In this document: piece after piece, positions 12,802 to 23,544 of the stretch | Numbering within the stretch: the stretch's first letter is position 1 | Layout of the letters: every line of letters begins with the position of its first letter | NCBI RefSeq assembly: GCF_964355755.1 | Contig: NC_092677.1 | Coordinates: forward strand, 17,704,101 to 17,768,100 | DNA length: 64,000 nt | Source of the DNA: Antedon mediterranea | Taxonomy: Eukaryota; Echinodermata; Crinoidea; Comatulida; Antedonidae | Direction: 5' to 3' | Translations under genes and position numbers: made by a program | The notes under the pieces: generated by a model | The model's input: only the letters and a program-made list of their open reading frames with translations | What the model was told of the DNA's origin: nothing | The model's database searches: none

Positions 12802-14358
12802 CTGGAAAAAAAAGTGAAGCAAAACAAAATAGTTAAAATGGTTGAAAATGGTTAAAAATGTTAGGATGATATGAGTATTAGCAGAATCATATTCTATACA
12901 TTCAAAGATTTTTTAAACAATTTTTTTTCTAATGTTTACTTCATACACAATAAAATATCCAGCAGCAAAGAACTTACAGTATAGATATAACTATATATAA
13001 CTTATAAACAAGATTGTGATTCTTGAATTGTGGCAAGACAAAAACGATCCCAGCAGTAAAAAGAAAAAACTTAGCAGAATAGAATTATGCATAAAACAAT
13101 GAAGATCGCCAAGATTTAGTGTAAACCGCCTCAAATTATGAAATACTTTTGTGATATGTAGGCCTACACACAGGCACCAAATAATAAATTGAACCTGTTA
13201 TGCAATGCATTTTTCTTTATTATTAAATTACAACCATATTGTGTTGTCACCTGCGGGAATTTGTAAACAAAGCATAGGATGAGGGGCTACATTACAATGA
13301 AGATTTCCGGGTTGTGGAGAATTTACATTTTTTTTCACATATAGGTGTACCTCTCACAATGTTAAGCTGTGTTACTTCCTTCCAGTGATAGTATATGGCT
13401 AACAAAATGGTGCACCCTACGACATGTATCGATCTATTTCAGTTTGTGGACCGTATAACCAAAATATAAAATGGATGGTGGAAAAACAATACAAAACTGT
13501 AGTTAATTAGTCTGTATATTGAACCATATTTCTATGGCTCACACTCATCATGTTGGCTGAGGTGGTTTAATTGCTTAATCAACTGAGCCTTATGCAAATA
13601 GGGGTCACTATGTTTGGAAATATTGATTGATTGCCAATAGTATGTTCATCAGACAGACCCAACTTACTGGTTTGCTGCCCTCTTTGGTTTGTTTAGCTTG
13701 ATAATTGGCTACAACTTAATCTATCAATTAAAGTAATCTTTTGCAAATTTTAAAAGGTTAACAGGATTTATTAATAACCTTTTCATTTAAAATCTGAAAT
13801 AAAAAATCCATATAAATGATTACTGAATATATTAGTAACTAAATAGTTTTGAATATTGTTTCATTTGTATAGCCATTTAGGTTAATAAATACGACAATTG
13901 TAATTGGTCATTTTCTTGTGATTTGAACATTTTTATTATTAATTTTTTGTTAAGTTAGGCCAAATATGGAACCAAGGTTTTTATCAATTCTATTGTTTAA
14001 TAAAATATGAGTATAAATAACGCAAAAAGAACCCCTTTAAATAATAACATCCTGGATTTATAATGAGCCTAATGCTGTAAAACTTCTAAGCGCTGTACAT
14101 ATTACTACCCGGGCCATTTTTGGCTAGCCTCGTTTGACGATTTTTTTTACATTTATGAACAAATTTCAATCTTTATTCTTTCTCAAATTTCTTACTACTA
14201 CTATTACTCGGTTATATTATATAAATTAATACAAAATTGTATTATTGTTGTATGTTTTGTCATTGTCAGCGCGCCTTGAAAATATTTCACACTTTCACAG
14301 TTTTTGTGTACAATTTTAAATGTGCGTGCCATCATACAAAAAGGTAGACAATAAGTCG
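12802..14358. other. Probable intron
   Basis: No exon, RNA gene or intact repeat is recognised. Candidate splice pairs near 13.0 and 13.7 kb enclose fragments that are not multiples of three and were not accepted. Confidence 0.4.
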
Positions 14359-14784
14359 TCATTGTTGTTTTGGTGAGTCACCAAGTAAATAAAGATGAAA
14401 CGTTAAATAATGTTTAACATGTGACATTAGCGTGAGAAGGATGACATTAAATGATAGAGTGACATTCCATACTATAGTCAAAAGAACAATCGCTCTGTTT
14501 TTACAATAAAATTCACAAAAATAATGACAAATTATCACATCTAGGAATTTTCTTTTGTAATGAATTTGTTCATAAATATGCTCTAAAAATGGTAAATTAA
14601 TTGATACGTAGAAAAATGACAAAAGACGGAAACTGAGTATGGACTGGGTGAGGATGAGGTCATTTCTAAAACGATTACGGTTGAAAAATGAGGCATGCAA
14701 CGTGGGTGGTTGCACGTATCTTGTACAATAGCAAATTCTACATTTAAAATACATACTTACCATTTTTATAAAATGTCGGTTCAA
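14359..14784 (-). other. 141-codon open frame without family match
   Basis: This is the longest stop-free frame in the window outside the minisatellite. Its translation is rich in Phe, Ile, Leu, Tyr and His and matches nothing I recognise. It begins inside a sequence with a good donor (GTAAGTATG near 14754-14762) but has no convincing acceptor. At this base composition one such frame in 64 kb is unusual but possible by chance. I would not annotate it as a gene. Confidence 0.12.
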
Positions 14785-14810
14785 AACACTAAATGTTACT
14801 ATAATTATTT

Positions 14811-14970
14811 ACCTCCGCCAGGGAGGTATATAATAGTAGTCAATCGTGTGTTATTTTCTGTTTGTTTGTTAGCAGGATTACTCAAAAAGTTATTTGCAAA
14901 TGGATAGACATGTGGTCAATTTTAGAGGCAGTCGGAACCAGGGTCCCAATTCTAGACCACATTTTAGTAT
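14811..14970 (+). repeat. Dispersed repeat starting with a CCTCC...GGAGG hairpin
   Basis: TACCTCCGCCAGGGAGGTA at the start folds into a short hairpin. A few tens of bases further on comes TTTGTTTGTTAGCAGGATTA and then CTCAAAAAGTTATTTGCAAA. I recall this order of motifs from a repeat common in marine invertebrate genomes. Its later part, GTCCCAATTCTAGACCAC, recurs at 22852-22876 and, partly, at 22945-22967. The superfamily is not clear to me. Confidence 0.55.
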
Positions 14971-15099
14971 TATTTTCAGACCTGCTAGTGTTAAAAGGAG
15001 ACAATTTTCAAAAGCCGGCGAGCAGTCTTAAAGTAACAAGTAAACTGAAATTGCATTTTCTCACAGGAACTAGAGTACTTTTCTGTTTTATATAAATTC

Positions 15100-15315
15100 T
15101 ATGATTGTTACCGGATTGTTAAATGTTTAACCTTGTTTCTGTTATTTTGCCACCAGCACTATCAGGAGAGTCTATTATAGCGATATTTTTGCTTTTTGAC
15201 AATCCGCCAGGATAGTGTCCTGCGTTTTTCTATGCTTGTTTTTGTTTTATGTAATTTATGCTTTTTGTATTATTGTTTTTATTTTTCTGGATAAAAAATG
15301 AATATGAATATGAAT
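15100..15315 (+). mobile_element. Probable 3' tail of a non-LTR retrotransposon
   Basis: A T-rich segment ends in GGATAAAAAATGAATATGAA and further GAATAT repeats. Such short-repeat 3' tails are typical of CR1/L2-like non-LTR elements. No coding remnant is visible upstream, so it is at most a heavily 5'-truncated copy on the plus strand. Confidence 0.35.
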
Positions 15316-16030
15316 ACTTGTCTAAAAAACATTAACTTTTGTAAAAGAGGCAAGAGTTATAATTTGTGATTCAGAATTTTCAAAAATAATTTGATTTATA
15401 ATGTACAAGTTTTATTTTACGTATTTTTAATTCACCTGTTTGTTTTGGGCGTTTCTGTTCTATTGTTAGTCAACTGATACTATTGTTAGTTGAAAGGCTG
15501 GCTACATAACCATTACACCAAATTCTCATACACATGGTTGTAGTGAAATTATCCTAAATCACAAACAGCATTAAGACACAAAAATAAAAAAACTATATAC
15601 TAGTATTTGTTGTTTCCGGTGAAATCTTATGTAGGACAATTTTACAGTAGGGGGAGGAATGCACTCTCGGAGTGCTATTCTAGTTATTATAGGCATTATT
15701 AACTATGTTTGACGTTAACCTACTGTATGGAGAGTAAATGTTTGCTCTTTAATTGATCATCTGATTTTAGGTCAAATTATAAAAATTGTTTCACAGAAAA
15801 TGTTGTTGAAGCATTTCTGGTGAGCAAAATCAATTGGGGTTTTAAAAACTGTCTTTTGGTGGGGCCCATTGACTTGGATTGGTAAAGAAATACTGTACAA
15901 AATATGGGGTTCTCTGTACTTGATCCTAATAGTTAATACATAGCAGCATTCTAATGCCCTCAACTATGTAGCTGTTGAGTCTAAAAGTTATTCTTTAGCA
16001 TGAACACAATGATGGTAAAGCCTCAACAGC
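15316..16030. other. Non-coding stretch
   Basis: Nothing supported is seen. A 63-codon minus-strand frame at 15772-15963 has no splice context or recognisable motif. Confidence 0.4.
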
Positions 16031-16452
16031 TAATAATAATAATAATAATAATATTTATTCGGCAAAAGTTCTTAAGGGTATGTTTTCCATTTCATCTTGC
16101 CAGGAGCAAGTATTAGGCATGAGCTCAAACAGAAAACTGCTCTTACTTCATCATTATTATAAAATACAAAAATAACAAAACTAAGTAGTACAAATTAATT
16201 AAAAACAAAACAAAGTTATAATGGAATACACCAATTAAGAATAAGCTGCATTGAATAAACATAAATAATATAAACAATTACAACTTAATATTTTGAGATC
16301 AAATGTTTGGTGAGTTGGGCTTTAAAGCCTGAAATTGTAGCACATTGTTTAATTTCATTTGGAAGTTGCGGTATTCTTGGATGCATCAGGGAAACGAAAC
16401 GCTGAATGTTCTGAATTAAAAACCTAAATTCATTTCTTTGTAAAGTAAGTCC
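16031..16452 (-). mobile_element. 5'-truncated non-LTR retrotransposon, C-terminal end and 3' UTR
   Basis: On the minus strand, 16452 down to 16285 is an open frame of 55 codons plus stop. It ends in PQLPNEIKQCATISGFKAQL, then TKHLISKY. The pattern LP-EI-----S---FK--L--HL at the extreme C-terminus is characteristic of Jockey/CR1-like ORF2 proteins. The following 250 nt form a 3' UTR ending in AATAAATATTATTATT-type triplet repeats at 16031-16056. Upstream of 16452 the frame is closed, so the copy is truncated and inactive. Confidence 0.65.
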
Positions 16453-17525
16453 ATACAATAGCATTCATTTTAAATTTTATTGCAGTTTAATCACTAAAAG
16501 ACTAAAATTACTTGTACACTACAATTACTTGTACACTACAATGTTATGTAACTTTTAAGCATACACTACTAATCCTGCATAAAATTCTTGTTAAACTACA
16601 CATTAAAACTCAGACTAATCCTAAACATCAGTCATACAATGACTTTAACACAAATTTGGTTTTTCTTTCGAGGCCAAACTAGTTTCAGATTAGTTCTGAA
16701 GATTATTAATCAAAGCCTAGACTAAAAAGTCAAATCTGTTTTCAAACAATTGGACTACAAAAACAATTATACAAAACAAAGTAAATTTAAGGTATTAGGT
16801 AACAAAATCAATGATTTAAATCCATTTGTTGTCAAATAGAACTTAAAGTCTTTGAAGATAATCTTTAGTTACCTATAACCTTTGAAAGTATTTTTTTAAA
16901 CAAATCTGGCTTGTTTGAGGTTGAAACAATATGTAGTTTATCGACAAATCCTAAATTGAATATATTTGTTTTCCTCTACTGTTATCTAGTATAAGAATCA
17001 CTTCAGATTTATCTTATAATGTCTGGCAAAACGAATGAATAAAGACTTCTCAATACACATGATTAATAAAGTCAAATCTATCCATTGACCTAAGTAGTGT
17101 TGACTAATCTTAACCTATCGTACCAGATTCTTAGGAAAATTAGAGTATAGATTTTGTATTGACTACAGTACTAAATAATATGTTCTCAACTCAAAGAGCA
17201 TCCCTTTCATACATGCCAATACTCCCATTTTGGCTTGAATATTTATATTATATCTCCAGGCTAACATAAGATCATGTTGCCAGTTTTTCACATTTTCTCT
17301 CAGATTAAAAAGAAATGTTGTTTAACACAAGCAAATTTGTAGAAAATCTGCAGTCATAAAATTTATAAAAAATCTTATGAACGGAAGGAGATTCCTCTCT
17401 CTGCGTTTATCTCCTGGATTCGTAGAGGGCATGAAGATATACTGTGTATTTTTTTAACTTCATATGTCGGGATGGTTGTCAATTTGAAGTACTAAACACT
17501 TACTAAGAAATCATGCCCGACTAAG
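16453..17525. other. Probable intron
   Basis: AT-rich sequence with no supported exon or repeat. Confidence 0.4.
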
Positions 17526-18105
17526 ACCGCATTTACACTTCATCGACGATTTATTAGCCGGCTTTCTTTTAAGCCCGCAATGTGTTTACACTTACCCAAA
17601 AAGCCAGCCTCGGGCCCCTACTATTGTGTTTACACTTGTTCTCGCGGAAGAGTGCTCGATGATACGATTTTGTTACATTCACGTCATATCCGCGCCACCA
17701 ACCGTCTTAAAAAGTTATTATTAGCGTTGTCGATCTACACTAGGCCTAGGCCTAATGGATTTTATCAAATAAGAATCAAATAACGGTATTTATTATGGAT
17801 CAAAACAATTGTATTATTGCTTTACTACTAATGTTTGCGTCTCGTTTTCTGAAGAATAGTAGTAGATCAATTCATCTTCACAAATTAAATTTCATTGAAG
17901 AAACTGTTCGGTTTCGTAAACTTTAAACTATAGCGAATGTTTACACTATACGAAGTGTTGGCCCGAAGCCCGCAATTGCCGGTCCGAAGCCTACTCTAGA
18001 CTAGAATTAAAATTGCGCCGGCTCGGCTGTTCCCAGAGTGTTTACACTTGTACACTGTTGGCTCAGAGCCGGCCTCGGCCTCGCTAAAAGCTAAAGTGTA
18101 TTTGC
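17526..18105. mobile_element. Inverted-repeat transposon with alternating GCCGGC and GTGTAAAC motifs (copy 2)
   Basis: This is the second copy of the element at 8653-9526, in opposite orientation. Its left end contains GCATTTACACTTCATCGACG, which matches the reversed right end of copy 1. Its right end contains CTCGCTAAAAGCTAAAGTGT, which matches the reversed left end of copy 1. Internal GTGTTTACACTT and GGCCGGC-type blocks line up, but it lacks the 160-bp insert. Its ends have more substitutions, so it cannot now have intact inverted repeats. Confidence 0.75.
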
Positions 18106-18368
18106 TACAAAAACTGTACTGTAAAGTGTATAAAACAAAATATTGCTCATTTCTTATTGATTCTTCATAATATCTTTTAAAAAATTACTTTTATGCTTCA
18201 CTGTAGTTTTCAAACAGAAATGGTAGACTCCATCTTTCCAATTTTCTAATCTTATTATGTACAGTAGCTAGGGTTAGTTTTTTAGGCTTAGCTGGTAACA
18301 TACAAACGTTGTAGGCCTAGCCTGGCATTTGTCTAGTTGCTGCATTAATTGTCTTTCTTTTTTTGGCA

Positions 18369-18491
18369 GATTCTGTTAATACAAATAGGGGAAGACCTTC
18401 CATTTATTTTGCCCTTACGATCGATCGTGGGTGCATCACAGAAGCAAAACGAAAATATCAATCTATGCGTGATGCATGCTGGTATTTATAG
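18369..18491 (+). other. Possible plus-strand exon (two open frames)
   Basis: A strong acceptor (GTCTTTCTTTTTTTGGCAG) ends at 18370 and is followed by sequence with higher GC than its surroundings. Two frames stay open: one for about 49 codons, the other for about 39 with a charged, protein-like composition (containing RGRPSIYFALTIDRGCITEA). No downstream donor or family match was found. It could be a terminal exon fragment, a relic of a transposon gene, or chance. Confidence 0.2.
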
Positions 18492-21179
18492 CAGGCCGCT
18501 TAAATTTGTGTTTCCTTGACATACAGCGGCGGCAATTGTTTTCACCAAATTGGTTCCTAATAGCCGTTATCGACAGCAATCGTGACTAAGCTAAAAAGTA
18601 TATATTATTTTTTTTTACAACAAGCAAACACTTACTAGTTTTGAAATTTTCAACTAGCAATTATGAAAAATCTACTATCAAAATGCTAGTTTGCTTGCGT
18701 GAATTTCGAGCCCTGAATGAAACGTAAAGACTAAAACTAAACATCCAAGATAAAATTAGACTGGGATTTAAATAATTATATAACTTAAATGTAGCCAATT
18801 CTAAAGAGCTCACACAAATCTGACATTATAGATTGTAGGAGACATGTTATAAACTATATAGACAAAGCTGGCTGTGAATACTAAAGACATTGACTTTAGA
18901 AAAATCCAAGTCGATCAAATCTATGTCTAAACAAAAACCACTAGAAAGCAACAGACAATGTAAATTAAGGTATTAGGTAAGGAATTTAAATGATTACATT
19001 ATTCTAAATCCATTTGTCATCAAATAAAACTAAGAAATTTACACTAATCTTAAACATCTAATCTTATGGAACACAATTCTCCCTAAGGTCAAACTATCAA
19101 ATGATGTATAATTGGTAAAGAATTCGTCTACACATATTGATAATGTTTCTAAAGACAGTTTCTTCTGTTTTTCAATTCATAAAATTACAAAAAAATATTG
19201 AAAAATAAAATAGGCCTACACACAGATTTCTGCTAAATGTGTGCACAAAAACTTGTTGGTAGTCAACTAAAACTGTTTCATGGTTGAAATTTAATGTTAC
19301 TAACCAGAGAGATTATTAAATTATACCTTTTGTAACGTACAATCGATTCGATTTAATTAACTGGTTATTTAACATTTGTCTCGTTTCTGTTCTCAAGAAC
19401 TTTATTCACAAACTATCTAAACTGGTTACCAGGTGTATATACACGCACTAGTCCATTCTATGCACGCTTTAATAAGCTGATCCAAATCATTTATTTAAAG
19501 CTATGTCCACATGCACTAGAGTTAACTCCATTCTATGCATGCTTAAGTTGATCCGAATCATATCAAAGTTAAATCCGTTAACTTACACCTCTGTCGTATT
19601 AATTATGTACATAACTGAATGTGATGCTACTGTATGCTTCCCACAAGTGGGTTATTAAATGCTTTTTTGTGTAACATATTAAACAGCAATTTAACTCCGA
19701 TTCAGAAAGAGTGCGTATAAACCTAATTATTGAGTATCATAAATTGGAGTACATCCAGTGTCATACTGTAGGATGAAGAATCATGTTTTTTGATGTTGGG
19801 GCATCGTTTGTCCTGGCACAAGCATGATGATTTGAAACAAGGAGTTGGTAATATGTACAGAAACTCACTATTGTACCACTAATGATTTATAAAAACATGT
19901 TTTTGACTGTCAAGATACTTTTAAACTGTAAAATCTCTAATTATGCTGCCATGTATATTGATATTGTCAGGTAATCCATAAACTGTAAAATAGTTTTATG
20001 CCTAAACAGGGCTAACTTAAATGTCCCACAGGAAATATGCTAAAATGGTGGTGTTGATGGATCAGTGGCACCTCAATAACGGAATAACTCAAGTGTTGTA
20101 GTTTGAAGTTGTCATACATTTCCTACATATATTTTATAAACAAGTAAAAAATCATCATTGACAAGATTTATCAAACAAAAGTCAAAAGTCTTGTGCGTAA
20201 AACAAATGGTAGCAATTCCAATAACAAATTATTCAATTAATTGTTAAAATTTATTTGTTAAGCTACTTTAGATTGAAGATGAGCGAATTAATTGCGAAAG
20301 AAAGGTAGTAACCCTTTGTTTTTTTTAGATAATGGAATTGGAAGAACATTTTGTTTTTTTCTTGCTTATTAAAACCACTTTTATTGTACAAAGCTATTTT
20401 AAACAGCAAAGCCTGCATGCATGTTTGTAATGGCTAAGCCTAGTTTTCATACAAAAAAGCTGCAGTGCGCAGTCACCATGATACACACTAGTAGGTTGTG
20501 ATTATGGAAACAATACGATTAAGATTATGTTGACAACAACTACTAAAAAGAGCATTGCACAATATTATTGAATGTCCCCGTTTTTACTGTTTCACTGAAG
20601 GCCTTTGATTTTTACAATACAGTAGGGCTGTTTTACCTATGTTTTAAAAATGTCGTCAAGATCTTAGTGTTTTAAGGTTTTAATTTGATTATCAAACCTC
20701 CATTTTCCTCAATTAAAATCCAGTTCAATCGTTTGCCCAAATGTTACCTTAGATAAAGACTGTTAGTGTTATGTTTAGTTTAATGTATAAAGCATGTTGT
20801 CATACAATAAAAAAAAGTATGGGATACTGTCAACATTAATTTTGCTTTATGTTGACCATTTTTATTTTATCATTCATACATGATGGCTTACACTTTTATT
20901 AGTCATAGACGAGAAACAAGATACAACTACACCAATGGGACTTAACATAATTTGTTGCCAAAAAACAACATATTAATACACAAATTAACTACATAGAAAA
21001 TTTAGCCTACAACAAAGATGAAAAAGTTGATATTGGCCATTATCTATGAGCCGGTGAATTATAGTTGATTTGTCCAAGGGCTTCGTGTCCGGTCAGCCGG
21101 CATTTCAAATTATAATTATATATCTTAAGATATTAAATTGTGCGTCCATCACCGTTTAAAATAAAAGTGGGATGTCGCA
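18492..21179. other. Probable intron with a partial duplication
   Basis: At about 19445-19575 a segment containing CGCACTAGTCCATTCTATGC and TGATCCAAATCAT occurs twice in diverged form (second copy TCCATTCTATGCATGC with TGATCCGAATCAT), an old tandem duplication of about 75 bp. Nothing else is supported. Confidence 0.45.
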
Positions 21180-21437
21180 TTACATTAGGTCGATTACGGG
21201 TACTGGCACAACCTTTGGGAAAAGAGGACCTACAGAGAGGATACGTGACTTGTACGCACCCACGTTGAGCTGGTCAGCGATCGCAGTGATTGACGTTAAA
21301 CGTGAACGTAAATGACCAATTATGTCAAAGTACTTGTAAAACATCAGTGAGCGGAGTAATAAGCAAGTCTGCTGACATGCTTTGAAGAGAATTACATCAA
21401 ATTGCTTGTGTGCTGTAAGTGTATTTGGCACTGTGAC
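21180..21437 (-). other. Coding-like island inside an intron
   Basis: A stop-free frame of about 86 codons ends at TAA (21180-21182). It may begin after an acceptor-like ACACTTACAG near 21430. Composition is balanced, and GC is higher than in the flanks. The segment LRSRLTSITAIADQLNVGAY looks like folded protein, but I recognise no family. It lies on the same strand as the SOWAH-like gene, yet no donor continues it, so it may be a relic of an inserted gene or a terminal exon of an alternative transcript. Confidence 0.3.
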
Positions 21438-22051
21438 GAAGCATAGCACTTTGTTTCTACACGCTAGGTCACAAGTTCAATGATTATTTTCTTTTATATT
21501 AAACATGTATTGAATTCAGTTTTCGAACTAAACAAATATTAGTACTAAGTAACCAAGTATAGTCCCAGGGGCCTGATTATGAAATTTGCCAACAATTAGG
21601 GGGACATGGTATTGACTGTTTATTAGCATTATATTAATAGATTACTAAAGTCCTGTGTCTGAAGTTAGCCTAAATTAGGGGGTGGGATTATACTTTGAGC
21701 ATGGGATTAAACTAGGCCATAATAAATTCTGTAAAGTTCATGTTCCCGAATGTTCATAATTTTCAGATCAGACGCAAACGCAAATTTGGAATTAACACAG
21801 TGCAACTCTACTCTGTATGTTAGATGTTACTTTAAAGATGTTCCCCCAAAAAGATGAAAAATGAAGATTAATAAAATCAGACTACATCAACAAAAAGTGA
21901 GTTACCAAATGTTGTGCTGAACGAAAAGAAAGAGAAATAATAACCCTGTTTGATGCAACTAAAGATAACAAGATATTTCAAGAACATTAAAATGTTAAAC
22001 AAAAGTAGTGAATATGAACTTTGGTAATGAATAAATATTATAATTACTTAC

Positions 22052-22093
22052 ATTTAATGTTGAATCACTCCCACTAATTCCTTCAGAGATTTT
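22052..22093 (-). CDS. SOWAH: SOWAH-like gene, exon 5 (42 nt)
   Basis: An acceptor TTTTATAG (tag at 22094-22096) and a consensus donor GTAAGTAAT (ending at 22051) bound 42 nt. They read KISEGISGSDSTLN without a stop in the phase left by exon 4. The acidic, Ser/Gly-rich peptide looks like a disordered linker. Exact length divisibility by three on both sides supports the call. Confidence 0.7.
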
Positions 22094-23291
22094 CTATAAA
22101 ATCAACACATGAAAATTAGTTATATTCAAAGAGAGAAACGCAAAATCTATATGGCGCTGAATGTGAAGCGCTAGAAATCATGTCAAAATAATTTTACTGC
22201 AGTTAATATTTTTACTTTAATAATATGATTTTAGTTTTGATAAAGATGTTTAGTTTTGGCATAAACAGTGTAGTTTAAAGAATTGAGAAATATTTGTTGA
22301 AAAGTAAACAATATGTAGTTATTGAAACAACTGCAATAGAATAATTTTGCTTTTCTTCAGATAATATGTTCTCTCCCCTTCGATGAGATGTTAATATTAA
22401 AGAATATGTAATAAATAAGCATTTATAATGCAACATATATTAAATGGAATTTCTCATCATAGGTGCAGTGTACATACAGGACAATTATAAAAGTAAAAAC
22501 AATGTTTAATGCATAAACGCATTGGATATTATCAAATGCATTTATGCACATAATAATATACAACAGGGAATAGTCTCACTGTAGAAATATTAACATTTGG
22601 ATTTTTTCCGAGCTCCACCCACTAAAAAAAGATCCAAGGATTTAAAAAATAGATATCAAAGGATAGCTTGAAATATGCATGAATGAGCTGGATAATAAAG
22701 AGATGAACATTTCTCAAGATGTTTCACTTACTGATGTGGAACACAAGAAGTTTAATATTAAATTAAAAAATAACCAGTACATTGTAATTACAAGGACAAG
22801 GAGGTTATATTTTAATCTGCGATAAATATTTGTTATTCTGTAGAAATCAAGACCAGGATCCCAATTCTGGACCACATCTTTATTCAAACCCCAAAAAGAA
22901 TAGAGTTCTAAGGAAGACTCCAATAATTTTTTGAAATAAATCCAGACCAGGATTCCAATTCTGGACTGTAGGATGATGGCTAAATTGTGACTTGTCATTG
23001 TCATTAACTGAAAACTACATAATGTTTATGTTGATGAATGACAACATCCGCAACCTACTGTACATAATTTCAATAATAAACAAACTATATTACATAATTA
23101 TAGAATTCCTTGTTTTCGCCTACACCAGGGCTGTAGTTCGGTATTTTAAACAATAGAAACTTATTAAATCATTATTTTTTAATTTTGGAGGTCAGCCTTG
23201 TCAGGGGTGTGTAATAATCTCTGATTTCTCTTGTTTAAAATTGCATGGTACATACTGTATACTAACAGTATTTCATATTTTTATTCCTTAC
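22094..23291. repeat. Intron 4, with a duplicated repeat fragment
   Basis: GACCAGGATCCCAATTCTGG at 22852 and a near copy at 22945 stand about 93 bp apart and match the later part of the repeat at 14811-14970. A 96-codon minus-strand frame that crosses them (22714-23004) is therefore repeat-derived, not a gene. Confidence 0.5.
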
Positions 23292-23417
23292 CTGTAGATC
23301 AGAATTTCTTTTCTGTGGGGTGATTTCTTCATCAAAAGAACTATCAATTTTTTGGACCTGATCTGTAACGCTTGAAATTTGAGTTTTTTCTTCAATTATC
23401 CTCTCACCTTCTTTGGA
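23292..23417 (-). CDS. SOWAH: SOWAH-like gene, exon 4 (126 nt)
   Basis: Acceptor CATGGTTAG and donor GTAAGGAAT bound exactly 42 codons in phase 0. The peptide starts SKEGERIIEEKTQISSVTDQ and ends DEEITPQKRNSDLQ. It is hydrophilic, with many Glu, Lys, Ser and Gln, and continues the coiled-coil/linker region of exon 3. No stop occurs in this frame. Confidence 0.85.
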
Positions 23418-23544
23418 CTAACCATGGAAATATTCAGGAAATAAAAACATACAATAAAATAAAATTAAAAGGGTTTAACAAATAACAAACAACATAAAAA
23501 GGTATTGTACGACTAAAATTTATGAAGCTGATTAAATGATGATG

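Noticed and set aside
14754-14793. 28-nt exon with a GTAAGTATG donor on the minus strand.
   Set aside because: No pyrimidine tract, length not a multiple of three, and a position next to a dispersed repeat.
15423-15490. 44-nt minus-strand block with a peptide resembling YQLTNNRTETPKTN.
   Set aside because: Weak GTGAAT donor and phase that does not fit neighbouring exons.
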